Assembly (NCBI GenBank): GCA_965246845.1
Contig: CBDFFR010000012.1
Location: forward strand, 558,001-622,000
Origin: JBBRMW01 sp965246845
GTDB lineage: Bacteria; Chloroflexota; Anaerolineae; Aggregatilineales; UBA2796
Length of the DNA: 64,000 nt
Direction: 5' to 3'
Translations under genes and position numbers: made by a program
The notes under the pieces: model-generated
Seen by the model: only the letters and a program-made list of their open reading frames with translations
Told to the model about the DNA's origin: nothing
Databases searched by the model: none
In this document: in pieces, positions 25,050 to 33,495 of the stretch
Layout: every line of letters starts with the position of its first letter
Position numbering within the stretch: the first letter of the stretch is position 1

Positions 25050-27536
25050 ATGGCCGATACCGTGAAGATTTATATCGACGACATCGCGTATGACGTTCCG
25101 AAGGGCGCGAATTTGGTCGATGTTGCGAAACAGGTTGCAGATAACGATATTCCCGTTTTTTGCTATCACCCGAAGCTATCCCCGGTCGGTATGTGCCGGA
25201 TGTGCCTGGTCGAAATTGGACAGGCTGCCGTCGATGCCGAAACGCGACAGGTGCAGATGACGCCGGACAACAAGCCGATCTTCAAATGGCAGCCGAAGCT
25301 GGTCACGGCCTGCACGACGACCGCCGCCGAAGGCATGTCCGTCCGCACCACGACCAAGCTGGTCACGGACGCGCGCGATGACATCATCGAATTTTTGCTG
25401 ACGAGCCACCCGCTCGATTGCCCGGTCTGCGACAAGGGCGGCGAATGTCCATTGCAAAACCTGACGATGCGGCACGGCAACGCGGTTTCGCGCTTCGACC
25501 TGCCGGACAAAATGCACATGGAAAAGCATTACCCGCTCGGCGACCTGATTTATCTGGACCGCGAGCGCTGCATTCAGTGCGCCCGCTGCACCCGCTTTCA
25601 GGAAGAATATGTCGGGGATGCGGTGCTGGCCTTCCACGAGCGCGGACGCCGCCTGCAAATCGTCACGACAAGCACGCCCGAGTTCGACACGTATTTCAGC
25701 GGCAACACAACCGATATTTGCCCGGTTGGTGCGCTCACGACAGCGGATTTCCGGTTCGGCGCGCGTCCCTGGGAATTGACTGAAGTGCCGAGTATCTGCC
25801 CGCATTGCCCGGTCGGTTGCAACATCAGCGCCGCGACCCGGCAAGACCGTGATTTCGACGGCAAGGTGATGATCAAGCGCATCATGCCGCGCCAGAACGA
25901 AGAAGTCAACGAAATCTGGATTTGCGATAAAGGGCGCTTCGGACACCACCACAGCCGCAGCAACGAGCGCATCACGCGCCCGCTGATTCGCAAGAACGGG
26001 CAGTTGGTCCCCGCCTCGTGGGATGAAGCCTACACATTGATCGCGCAAAAAGTACAGGCGGCGGGAGCGGACATCGGCGCAATTGCCGGACCGATGCTCT
26101 CCAACGAAGACCTGTTCGAGCTGCGCCGTCTGGTTGGCAATGACCATCTCGGCGTGTGGCCTGCGCATATGACGGACGGCGACATCGTGAAGCAGGTCGG
26201 CCTCGCGAGCGGCTCCAATTTCAAGGATATGGGCAAGGGGACGGTGATCGTCGTCATCGCCAGCAACCTCGAAGAGGAAGCGCCCGTCTGGTATCTCCGC
26301 GCGAAAGTCGCGGCGGGTCGCGGTGCGAAGCTGATCGTCGCAAACGCGCGTCCGACCGAGACCGACCGCTGGACTTGGGGCAAGAATCACGTTCGTTACG
26401 AATATGGCAAGGAAGTGGAAGCGCTCGGCACGATCCGCGAATTGATTGGCGACGCGCAAAATCTGGTGATGATCGTCGGCGGTGAAGGGCTGGACCGCGC
26501 CGGACACGGAGCGCTGATGCGCGCGAGCGCGAACCTGCTGATCGAAACCGGACACATCGGCAAGCCGAACAACGGCCTGCTCCCTGTGTGGCCGGGCGCG
26601 AATACGCAGGGCGCGTTCGATATGGGCTTCACCAGTGAGGCGACCGAAGTGCTGCTGAATAAGGCGCCAGCCGTCCTGTTCCTCGCGGATGCGGATGTAA
26701 TCGGCGACGACCCGCAGCACGGTGGGATCATTCACGAAACGGCGTTCAAGGTCGCTATCGAGATGTTCCTGACGGAAACCGCTACGAATGCCGATGTCGT
26801 CCTGCCGCGCCAGAGTTTCGCGGAGCGCGACGGCACATTCACGAATGGCGAGCGCCGCGTACAGCGCTTCTATACCGCGCAAGCACCGCTCGGCGAGACG
26901 CGCCCGGATTGGAAGATTTTCTCGGAAATCGGTCTGCGACTCGGCCACGCCAAGCCGAAACTGAGCGCCGCATCCGTCATGCAGGACATCACGAAGGCGG
27001 TCCCGCTCTACGCGAAGATGAGCTACCCCGCGCTGGCAAAAGTCGAAAAGCAGTTCCCGGATGTGGGTGGCAATGACCTGTATTATGGCGGTACGGCTTA
27101 CAACAACGAGGGCGGTCTCGGTATCCAATGGGCGACCGAGGCCGAAAGCGGCCAAATTGCGGGCGTGGAAGCCCCGGCGCAGGGCGTGATCGAGCGCGGC
27201 GACGGTCAGATGCTCGTCGTCCCGATTGTGCAGCTATATGACCGCGAGCCGGAGTTTTACGCCAGCCGCGACCTGATGCACAATCATATTGATGCACCTT
27301 TCGCGGTCCTCAATACTGCCGACGCGAATCGCGTGGGCATCACGCACGGCGAGCAAATCACGGTGCGCTTCGGGTTCGGCGCGGTCGAAGTGATGGCGCG
27401 CGTCGATGCGGCTGCGCCTGCGGGCGTGGTCCTGCTCGCGCGTCATCTTTCACACGAGCCAACCCCTGCCGTCCCGGTCGCAGGCAGCGTGCAGAAGATC
27501 GAAATCGCGGAAGGAACGGCCAATGTTCAACGTTGA
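25050..27536 (+). CDS. nuoG: NADH-quinone oxidoreductase subunit G
   Basis: The 828-residue protein has an N-terminal [2Fe-2S] domain (Cys38, Cys49, Cys52), the His-x3-Cys cluster region 'HPLDCPVCDKGGECPLQN', two Cx2Cx2C sites ('RCIQCARCTRF'), and another CxxC set in 'SICPHCPVGCN'. A large molybdopterin-oxidoreductase-like domain follows (about 300-820). It relays electrons along the peripheral arm; in complex I the molybdopterin domain is degenerate. The final 'GVVLLARHLSHEPTPAVP' region resembles the molybdopterin dinucleotide-binding end. nuoH starts 14 bases before its stop, in another frame. Confidence 0.96.
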   Translation: MADTVKIYIDDIAYDVPKGANLVDVAKQVADNDIPVFCYHPKLSPVGMCRMCLVEIGQAAVDAETRQVQMTPDNKPIFKWQPKLVTACTTTAAEGMSVRTTTKLVTDARDDIIEFLLTSHPLDCPVCDKGGECPLQNLTMRHGNAVSRFDLPDKMHMEKHYPLGDLIYLDRERCIQCARCTRFQEEYVGDAVLAFHERGRRLQIVTTSTPEFDTYFSGNTTDICPVGALTTADFRFGARPWELTEVPSICPHCPVGCNISAATRQDRDFDGKVMIKRIMPRQNEEVNEIWICDKGRFGHHHSRSNERITRPLIRKNGQLVPASWDEAYTLIAQKVQAAGADIGAIAGPMLSNEDLFELRRLVGNDHLGVWPAHMTDGDIVKQVGLASGSNFKDMGKGTVIVVIASNLEEEAPVWYLRAKVAAGRGAKLIVANARPTETDRWTWGKNHVRYEYGKEVEALGTIRELIGDAQNLVMIVGGEGLDRAGHGALMRASANLLIETGHIGKPNNGLLPVWPGANTQGAFDMGFTSEATEVLLNKAPAVLFLADADVIGDDPQHGGIIHETAFKVAIEMFLTETATNADVVLPRQSFAERDGTFTNGERRVQRFYTAQAPLGETRPDWKIFSEIGLRLGHAKPKLSAASVMQDITKAVPLYAKMSYPALAKVEKQFPDVGGNDLYYGGTAYNNEGGLGIQWATEAESGQIAGVEAPAQGVIERGDGQMLVVPIVQLYDREPEFYASRDLMHNHIDAPFAVLNTADANRVGITHGEQITVRFGFGAVEVMARVDAAAPAGVVLLARHLSHEPTPAVPVAGSVQKIEIAEGTANVQR

Positions 27537-28848
27537 CCCCAATCTGATCGTCGAATGCACGACCAACGGCGCGTGCAACCTCATCCGGGGAATTGTCCTC
27601 AGTCTGGTTCTGTTCCTCATCTTACTCACAGGATTCGCCTATGGTGCGTGGTTCGAGCGTAAGCTGCTGGCATGGCTCCAGCAGCGCATCGGACCCAATC
27701 GCGTCGGACCGTTCGGCCTGCTCCAGCCCGTCGCGGAAGGCATCAAGCTGATCTTCAAGGAAGATGTTGTGCCGAGCGGTGCGGATAAGCCCGTCTTCTG
27801 GCTCGCGCCGGTCCTCAAAACGATCCCCTCGTTGATGGTCGTTGCGGTCATCCCGATTGGACCGCCGCTTCTCATCCCCTGGTTCGATGGCCTGTGGTAT
27901 CGCGTGCCGCTCTCCCTCATCGATGTGAATGTCGGCGTGTTGTTCATTCTCGCCTTCATGAGCCTCGGCACGTATGGCATCGCGCTGGCAGGCTGGGCGA
28001 GCAACAACAAATACGCGATGCTCGGCGCGATGCGTGCTTCCGCACAGATGGTCAGCTATGAACTCAGCATGGGCCTGACAATGGCTGTGCCAATCCTGCT
28101 GGCCGGGACGATGAGCGTGGTCAGCCTCGTCAATGCGCAGGCCGGCCCGCCCGTCCTCGGTTGGTACATCTTCCAGAATCCGTTGAGTGCGATTATCCTG
28201 CTGGTGGCGCTCTTCGCGGAGACAAACCGCGCGCCATTCGACCTGCCGGAAGCCGATACGGAGTTGACCGCCGGGTACATGACCGAATACAGCGGCATGA
28301 AGTTCGCGCTGTTTTTCATGGCCGAATACATCAGCATGATCGCGGTCGGCATGATCTGGGTCTCGTTGTTCCTCGGCGGTTATCACTTCATCCTCGTCGA
28401 TCAGGTCCCGATCCTCGGTCCACTGGTCCTAGGCGGGAAAGTCTTCTTGTTTCTCGCGTTTATGATCTGGGTGCGCGCGACGGTCCCGCGGATGCGCTAT
28501 GACCGCCTGATGCAGCTTGGCTGGAAGGTCATGTTGCCGCTGGCGCTGCTGGGCGTTGGCTGGTCGGCGGTTGCCTCGATTATCGGGGATACATTCAACA
28601 GCCCAGTCCTCTACTTCGTCCTGTCGGGGGTGTTCGCGGTGGTTGCGATCCTCGCGATACTCGGTCTGACGCGCCCGCGCACCGTGCCGGAAGGCGATAG
28701 CCGCGAAATCGTGCTGGACCTCGAAAACCGCCGCAGCTTCGGGCGCGGTGTGCTGTTCGTGGTCGGCGCGCTGGTGAGCGTACCCTTCACGATTTTGGGC
28801 GGAGTCGGGCGTTTGTTCCGTAGGAGTGGCGCGGGCGCGCGGAGCTGA
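27523..28848 (+). CDS. nuoH: NADH-quinone oxidoreductase subunit H
   Basis: The 441-residue membrane subunit contains the family motifs 'ERKLLAWLQQRIGPNRVGPFGLLQPVAEG' (split across residues 40-70), 'AETNRAPFDLPEADTELTAGYMTEYSG' and 'WVRATVPRMRYDRLM'. NuoH forms part of the quinone chamber. It is about 100 residues longer than common bacterial NuoH, the extra sequence being a C-terminal part with one more hydrophobic segment. The start overlaps nuoG. It is the last nuo gene in the window; nuoI to nuoN are absent and a terminator-like hairpin follows. Confidence 0.95.
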   Translation: MFNVDPNLIVECTTNGACNLIRGIVLSLVLFLILLTGFAYGAWFERKLLAWLQQRIGPNRVGPFGLLQPVAEGIKLIFKEDVVPSGADKPVFWLAPVLKTIPSLMVVAVIPIGPPLLIPWFDGLWYRVPLSLIDVNVGVLFILAFMSLGTYGIALAGWASNNKYAMLGAMRASAQMVSYELSMGLTMAVPILLAGTMSVVSLVNAQAGPPVLGWYIFQNPLSAIILLVALFAETNRAPFDLPEADTELTAGYMTEYSGMKFALFFMAEYISMIAVGMIWVSLFLGGYHFILVDQVPILGPLVLGGKVFLFLAFMIWVRATVPRMRYDRLMQLGWKVMLPLALLGVGWSAVASIIGDTFNSPVLYFVLSGVFAVVAILAILGLTRPRTVPEGDSREIVLDLENRRSFGRGVLFVVGALVSVPFTILGGVGRLFRRSGAGARS

Positions 28849-28868
28849 TCGTCAAAGTTGTTGGATAA

Positions 28869-28892
28869 CGGGGCTGGATGAACCTAGCCCCG
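28869..28892 (+). terminator. Hairpin after nuoH
   Basis: CGGGGCT and AGCCCCG form a perfect 7-bp stem with a 10-base loop, 21 bases after the nuoH stop. It has no T-tract of its own, but a second G/C hairpin with five Ts follows at 28910-28935. Confidence 0.45.
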
Positions 28893-28909
28893 ATGCTCGT
28901 GCAAATATC

Positions 28910-28935
28910 GGGGGCATTTATCTGTCCCCCTTTTT
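28910..28935 (+). terminator. Probable intrinsic terminator of the nuo operon
   Basis: GGGGG (28910-28914) and CCCCC (28926-28930) form a short G/C stem with an 11-base loop, directly followed by TTTTT. The stem is only 5 bp, but together with the hairpin just upstream it marks the end of the nuoA-H unit. Confidence 0.5.
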
Positions 28936-29027
28936 GAAATCAAAGTGCTGCGCACTGAGGATTGATGTGTGCGCCTGCGCATCCTTTTTTTCTGGACGAT
29001 AAATATTCATCTCGAAAGGGACTTGAA

Positions 29028-29492
29028 ATGAGAAACAATTCCGAATGGAATTTGCCGCAAGCGACGGCCTCGATAAGACAGTTCGACGTCCTGATTGGTA
29101 ACTGGACTATGCTCGGTACACACCCTGAATTGCTATCCGCCATTAATGGGCATTCCACTTTTGAATGGCTAAGAGATGACGCGTTGCTCGTTTGGCATTT
29201 TAATTGGGATCAGGGTGGAGGAGTTCCAAGCGCCTACAGCGTCATCGGTCATGATGATACGGTCGAACCGTGTTCCATGCTCTATACCGACGAGCGAGGT
29301 GTGTCGAGGATATATCAGATGAGTCTGGCAGGCGGTATATGGAAGATGTGGCGAGACTCGCCCGAATTTTCACAACGTATGACTGGCACGTTCAGCGATG
29401 ACGGCAATATCATTACCTCGCATGGTGAGTTGTCGCGCGACGGCTCGACGTGGCAACCAGATTTGAGCGTGACATATACGAAGACGCAATAA
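29028..29492 (+). CDS. DUF1579-like calycin-fold protein
   Basis: The 154-residue protein looks like a small beta-barrel of the DUF1579/calycin type: 'FDVLIGNWTMLGTHPE' near the start, 'STFEWLRDDALLVWHFNWD', and 'MTGTFSDDGNIITSHGELSRDGSTW' near the end, like proteins that bind small ligands or hydrophobic compounds. It has no signal peptide and no catalytic motif can be recognised. The start at 29028 has AAAGGGAC upstream; a longer in-frame reading begins 22 codons earlier. Lower GC than its surroundings. Confidence 0.65.
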   Translation: MRNNSEWNLPQATASIRQFDVLIGNWTMLGTHPELLSAINGHSTFEWLRDDALLVWHFNWDQGGGVPSAYSVIGHDDTVEPCSMLYTDERGVSRIYQMSLAGGIWKMWRDSPEFSQRMTGTFSDDGNIITSHGELSRDGSTWQPDLSVTYTKTQ

Positions 29493-29561
29493 GCCGGAGA
29501 AGGACAAATCCTTCCCGGCAGATAGCGAAGTCCCATCACCTGAAAAGATACAAGCTGTTTG

Positions 29562-29572
29562 TCTGGTACAAT
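29562..29572 (+). promoter_or_regulatory. Extended -10 promoter, probably leaderless
   Basis: TGGTACAAT is an extended -10 element (TG, one base, then TACAAT at 29567-29572). The ATG of the ferredoxin-like gene starts 6 bases later and no ribosome-binding site is visible, which suggests a leaderless transcript. Confidence 0.45.
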
Positions 29573-29578
29573 CCGCAC

Positions 29579-29809
29579 ATGATCAAAATCGACCGCTGCT
29601 ACTGCGAAGATAAACCCTTTGCGGACCTGCTTGCTATTGCGACTGCCGAAAGATTGGACCTGCCAGCGCTCGCAGCGCGCGAGGGCTGCGGAACGCATTG
29701 TGGCTGGTGCGTGGCCTATCTGCGGCAGGCGCTGCGCACGGGCGAAACCGCTTTTTCTGAATTATTGCCGAAAGAACCTTTGGAATATCCCATTCAGGAG
29801 ACACCGTGA
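29579..29809 (+). CDS. BFD-like [2Fe-2S] protein
   Basis: The 76-residue protein has a cysteine pattern like bacterioferritin-associated ferredoxins: Cys7 and Cys9 ('RCYC'), then Cys37, Cys41 and Cys44 in 'REGCGTHCGWCVAYL'. Four of these would hold a [2Fe-2S] cluster. BFD proteins help release iron from bacterioferritin, and similar domains sit in assimilatory reductases; no bacterioferritin gene is nearby, so its partner is unknown. Its stop overlaps the GTG of the dipeptidase. An in-frame extension of 43 codons upstream was rejected. Confidence 0.75.
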   Translation: MIKIDRCYCEDKPFADLLAIATAERLDLPALAAREGCGTHCGWCVAYLRQALRTGETAFSELLPKEPLEYPIQETP

Positions 29810-31188
29810 ACGCCTACGACTTTGCTGCGTCCAACCGAACCGCCGCGCTTGATGAACTCAAGGATCTGTTGCGCATCCCCTCGATCAGCGCTCTTGGTGA
29901 ATACAAAAGCGATGTCGCGCGTGCTGCCACCTGGGTGGCTGATCACTTGAAGAAAATTGGGCTGACACGCGTTGAGGTCTCCGCAACGGCGGGGCATCCG
30001 GTCGTCTATGGCGAATGGCTGGGTGCGGCGGGCGCGCCGACGGTCCTCATTTATGGACACTATGACGTTCAGCCGCCCTACAACGACATGGCGACCAAAG
30101 ACCCATCTTGGCAGACGGAACCCTTCGACCCGGTGGAGAAGGACGGCAATCTCTATGCGCGCGGTTCCGCCGATGACAAAGGGCAATTTTACGCGCATAT
30201 GAAGGCGGTCGCGGCGCTCTTGCAGGCGGAAGGAACACTCCCGGTCAACGTCAAATTTCTGATCGAGGGCGAGGAAGAGACCGGCTCGACGGCGCTCTAT
30301 GAATATATCCCCGCACACGCCGAGATGCTCAAGGCCGATGTGTGCGTGATCAGCGATTCGCACATGCTCGCCACCGACCGCCCCTCGATTGTGAATGCGC
30401 TGCGCGGCCTGATGTACTTTGAAGTACAAATGCAGGTCGCCAAATCTGATTTGCATTCCGGCTCCTATGGTGGGCTGGTCCTGAACGCGGCGCAGCTCAT
30501 GGCTGAAACGCTCGCGAAGCTGCACGCGCCGGATGGCAGCGTAGCGGTCCCCGGCTTCTATGATGGGGTCGTGCCGCTCTCGCCCGCCGAACGGGAAGCC
30601 GTCGCGCAGGTTCCCTGGACTGACGACGAATTGCTGCACGAGGCCGGGACGCTGCTCGAACAGGGCGAGCGCGGCTATTCGCGGCGGGAGCGGGTTGGGC
30701 TGCGCCCAACGCTGGAAATCAACGGCATGGTCAGCGGCTTCACGGGCGAAGGCTCCAAGACCGTCCTGCCCTCGAAGGCGATGGCGAAAATTAGCTGCCG
30801 CCTCGTTGCGAATCAGGAGCCGGACGATATTTTCGAGAAAGTCTCCGGCTATATCAAATCGCTCGTGCCGGAAGGCGTAACGCTCAGCTTCAAACGGCAT
30901 GGTAACGGCTTCCCGGTGAAAGTAGACATCGACTCGCCGCAGATGCAGGCGGCGGTAGCGGCGGTCACGCGCGGCTTCGGTGCGGCTCCGGTGTTCCTGC
31001 CCGAAGGCGGCTCGATCCCGATTGTCGCGACCATTCGCAGCGTCCTGAATAATATCCCGGTGCTGCTGGTCGGTTTTGGCCTGCCCGATGACAACCTGCA
31101 CGCGCCCGATGAAAAGTTCAGCATCGACCAGTTCTATCGTGGGATCGACACCTCGATAGCGCTGCTGGAAGCGCTCGGCAGAAGGTAA
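29806..31188 (+). CDS. M20-family dipeptidase
   Basis: The 460-residue metallopeptidase has the M20 zinc-site motifs 'LIYGHYDVQPP' (His85, Asp87), 'RGSADDKGQFYAH' (bridging Asp123), and 'EGEEETGS' (about 154-161, general-base Glu). A lid/dimerisation domain is inserted at about 205-320. It likely cleaves dipeptides or acyl amino acids in the cytoplasm. The start is GTG, overlapping the BFD-like gene by 4 bases; the methyltransferase gene begins about 30 bases later. Confidence 0.92.
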   Translation: MNAYDFAASNRTAALDELKDLLRIPSISALGEYKSDVARAATWVADHLKKIGLTRVEVSATAGHPVVYGEWLGAAGAPTVLIYGHYDVQPPYNDMATKDPSWQTEPFDPVEKDGNLYARGSADDKGQFYAHMKAVAALLQAEGTLPVNVKFLIEGEEETGSTALYEYIPAHAEMLKADVCVISDSHMLATDRPSIVNALRGLMYFEVQMQVAKSDLHSGSYGGLVLNAAQLMAETLAKLHAPDGSVAVPGFYDGVVPLSPAEREAVAQVPWTDDELLHEAGTLLEQGERGYSRRERVGLRPTLEINGMVSGFTGEGSKTVLPSKAMAKISCRLVANQEPDDIFEKVSGYIKSLVPEGVTLSFKRHGNGFPVKVDIDSPQMQAAVAAVTRGFGAAPVFLPEGGSIPIVATIRSVLNNIPVLLVGFGLPDDNLHAPDEKFSIDQFYRGIDTSIALLEALGRR

Positions 31189-31217
31189 CCGGAATCACGC
31201 CCGAAACGCTCCGTGCG

Positions 31218-32378
31218 TTGCTTTCGCCTGCGGGTGAGGCGCTGCTCGCGGAACTGCACACGGAAGACCTCTCGGATGAAAATGCGCTACGCCTGCTGAC
31301 CCGCTTGCGCAGGCAGCACCCGCCGGACCTCGCAGCGGCGGCACTCGAACTGGCGCGGCTGCGTATCAAAGCACAGTCAAAATTTGGAGACGCGGCGGCG
31401 CGCATGGTCTTCACCCGTGACGCGCTCGAACAGGCGACCGACCTGCGCATCAGCCGCTATCGCTTCCGCGCGTGGCCGGGTGGCGCGGATTTGTGTTGCG
31501 GCATCGGCGGGGATACCTTGGCGCTTGCGGAGACAGGCCGTGCTGTAGGCTGCGACCTTGACCCGCTGCGCCTCGCGATGGCGCGCCGGAACGTCCCCGA
31601 CGCACATTTTATACAGGGGGATGTGACGCGCCCGCTCCCGTTGAATGCCCGTGAAGTCCCGCGCGTCTTCTTCGACCCCGGCAGGCGTGCGGCGGGCAAA
31701 CGCATCTTCAAAGTGCGTGATTATCAACCACCGCTGGCAACGGTTCACGGCTGGACGCAGGGCGTCGTCGTCAAGGCATCGCCGGGGGTTGACCTCTCCG
31801 AAGTCGCGGAGTTCGGCTTCGATCAGATTGAATTCATTTCGCTGGAGGGCGATCTCAAGGAGTGCAATTTGCACCATGCGGGTGGCGAGTATTCCCCGGA
31901 ACGCGCGCACGTCGCAACCTTGATAGACCGTGAGGGGGTGGTTCGGCAGATGCGCCGCGCGTTCGATGACACGGAGCCGCAAGTCGGCGTCAGCCTGCCG
32001 GGTGAGTATCTATATGAACCCGATCCGGCGGTAATCCGTGCCGGGCTGGTGCAGGATTTGGGCGCACAAATCGGCGCTGCGCTGCTCGACCCTACGATTG
32101 CCTACCTGACGAGCGCTCATGCCGTCGAGACGCCCTACGCGCGCCGCTGGCAGGCTGAAGCGTGGATGCCTTTCAACCTGAAAAAGCTGCGCGAGGCGCT
32201 CCGCGAACGTGGTGTTGGGCGCGTGACGGTCAAGAAGCGCGGTAGTCCGCTCACGCCGGAAGAATTGATCACAAAATTGCGGCTGCCCGGTGGTGGCGAA
32301 GAGCGCATCGTCGTCCTCACGCGCGCGGCGGGGCAGCCTGTGATCGGAATCTGCTTGCCGCCGACCGCCGCGCTATAA
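31218..32378 (+). CDS. Class I SAM methyltransferase with THUMP-like C-terminal domain
   Basis: The 386-residue protein has a helical N-terminal part, the SAM-binding 'DLCCGIGGDTLALA' (about 89-102) and 'GCDLDPLRLAMARRN', and an 'FFDPGRRAAGKRIF' active-site-like segment. A C-terminal domain (about 290-386) with 'RGVGRVTVKKRGSPLTPEEL' matches THUMP-like domains. Such proteins are probably RNA methyltransferases, but the target is not known. TTG is the first usable start after the dipeptidase stop; translation may begin at a less usual codon slightly upstream, as the protein reads well from 'ITPETLRALL'. Confidence 0.8.
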   Translation: MLSPAGEALLAELHTEDLSDENALRLLTRLRRQHPPDLAAAALELARLRIKAQSKFGDAAARMVFTRDALEQATDLRISRYRFRAWPGGADLCCGIGGDTLALAETGRAVGCDLDPLRLAMARRNVPDAHFIQGDVTRPLPLNAREVPRVFFDPGRRAAGKRIFKVRDYQPPLATVHGWTQGVVVKASPGVDLSEVAEFGFDQIEFISLEGDLKECNLHHAGGEYSPERAHVATLIDREGVVRQMRRAFDDTEPQVGVSLPGEYLYEPDPAVIRAGLVQDLGAQIGAALLDPTIAYLTSAHAVETPYARRWQAEAWMPFNLKKLREALRERGVGRVTVKKRGSPLTPEELITKLRLPGGGEERIVVLTRAAGQPVIGICLPPTAAL

Positions 32379-32379
32379 T
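32350..32379 (+). promoter_or_regulatory. Leaderless-type promoter (TATAAT then 7 bases then ATG)
   Basis: A perfect TATAAT (32374-32379) lies 7 bases before the ATG at 32387, so transcription would begin at or next to the start codon. The same spacing is seen at the glycan cluster (9570-9583). A -35-like sequence is poor. Confidence 0.45.
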
Positions 32380-32386
32380 CGCGCGC

Positions 32387-33451
32387 ATGGATGTACAGCG
32401 CTTCTTACAAGTGACGCCGCTGGCCGCTGGCGCGCTGGCGCTCGCCGCGCTCTTCGCGTTCGTGTGGGCGCTACGCTGGTTCCGGCGCGGCAAGCGTGAT
32501 TTCGCGTGGCGCTTCCGACGCGAGGCCGATCAACGCGCGACGCGGCTTCTGATCATGAGCGCGTTCCTGATGTTTATGGCTGCGCTCGTGTGCAGCAGCA
32601 ACATCGCCATGCGCTTTGTTTTGCAGCGCAACGAGACCGCGACGCCCCCTATCGAGAGCGTAGCGATTGAATTCACCGAAAGCCCATCGCTGACACCGAC
32701 TCCGACGACTACAAACACACAGCCCCCCACAGAATCACCTACCGCGACCGATACGCCGCTTCCAAGCGATACCCCCAGCCCGACAGCCACGCCTACCGAC
32801 GCGCTGCCGACATTCACCGCGACAGCGAGCAGCATCCCTACGATTCCGACCGCCACACGCGAACGGGCTTCGGGCGAGGTGATGTCCTCGACGCGCATCC
32901 CGCTCACTGCCACACCCTCTCAAACTGATACGCCGCGCCCGACCCATACCCCGCTCCCAACAGAAACATCCCAGCCCACTCAAACACCGCGTCCTCCAAC
33001 CGCCACGCCCGTTGAACCGTCGGCAACCGTCCTATCTACTGTAACCACGACCCCGACGCTGAATCCGCTTATCCCGACGCCGCTCTTTTCCAGCGTGACG
33101 CCGCCCGCCAACGCCAGCATGACGATTACCGCGCTCGATACGCAAATCTCCGGTACATTCGGACCCGTGAATCCGGCGGCTGCATTCGCGCCGGGTGCGA
33201 AGCGCGTGTATTTCTTCGTCACGTACAGCGGAATGCAGCCGGGGATGGTCTGGCGCGGGGCGCTGCTGCTGGAGGGTGGCGTGGTCAATCGTTTCGAGCG
33301 TTTTTGGGGCGCGGCGACGAGCGGCAATGGCTATTTTTTCTTCGGTAACGAATATGGTTTCGGCGCAGGCGATTATGAAATCCGGCTGTACTTCGGGGCG
33401 GCACAGACACCCGCCGCGAGCATCGGGTTCCGGGTGGTCGCGCCGCAGTGA
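32387..33451 (+). CDS. Membrane-anchored protein with Thr/Pro-rich stalk
   Basis: The 354-residue protein has a hydrophobic segment (about 10-30), a basic loop, and a second membrane segment (about 55-78). A long outside stalk (about 90-235) of Thr, Pro and Ser repeats ('TPTPTTTNTQPPTESPTATDT') follows, then a globular C-terminal domain (about 245-354) rich in beta strands and aromatics ('AKRVYFFVTYSGMQPGMVWRGALLLEG'). Stalks like this project domains from the cell surface and may be O-glycosylated. I do not recognise the C-terminal domain. It follows the methyltransferase by 8 bases but seems to have its own promoter. Confidence 0.7.
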   Translation: MDVQRFLQVTPLAAGALALAALFAFVWALRWFRRGKRDFAWRFRREADQRATRLLIMSAFLMFMAALVCSSNIAMRFVLQRNETATPPIESVAIEFTESPSLTPTPTTTNTQPPTESPTATDTPLPSDTPSPTATPTDALPTFTATASSIPTIPTATRERASGEVMSSTRIPLTATPSQTDTPRPTHTPLPTETSQPTQTPRPPTATPVEPSATVLSTVTTTPTLNPLIPTPLFSSVTPPANASMTITALDTQISGTFGPVNPAAAFAPGAKRVYFFVTYSGMQPGMVWRGALLLEGGVVNRFERFWGAATSGNGYFFFGNEYGFGAGDYEIRLYFGAAQTPAASIGFRVVAPQ

Positions 33452-33462
33452 AGTCGTGTCTT

Positions 33463-33490
33463 TGTAGGGGCGGACCGACGTGGCCTATCC
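33463..33490. repeat. Single GTAGGGG-type dispersed repeat
   Basis: TGTAGGGGCGGACCGACG matches one arm of the inverted pair at 17284-17345. It lies between the stalk protein and the convergent ruvB gene, as do most copies at convergent or gene ends. Confidence 0.55.
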
Positions 33491-33495
33491 TAAAA

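Noticed and set aside
25176..27155. A 659-codon open frame opposite nuoG
   Set aside because: Same reason: nuoG is certain, and the mirror frame shows only Arg/Ala/Asp-rich sequence with no motif.
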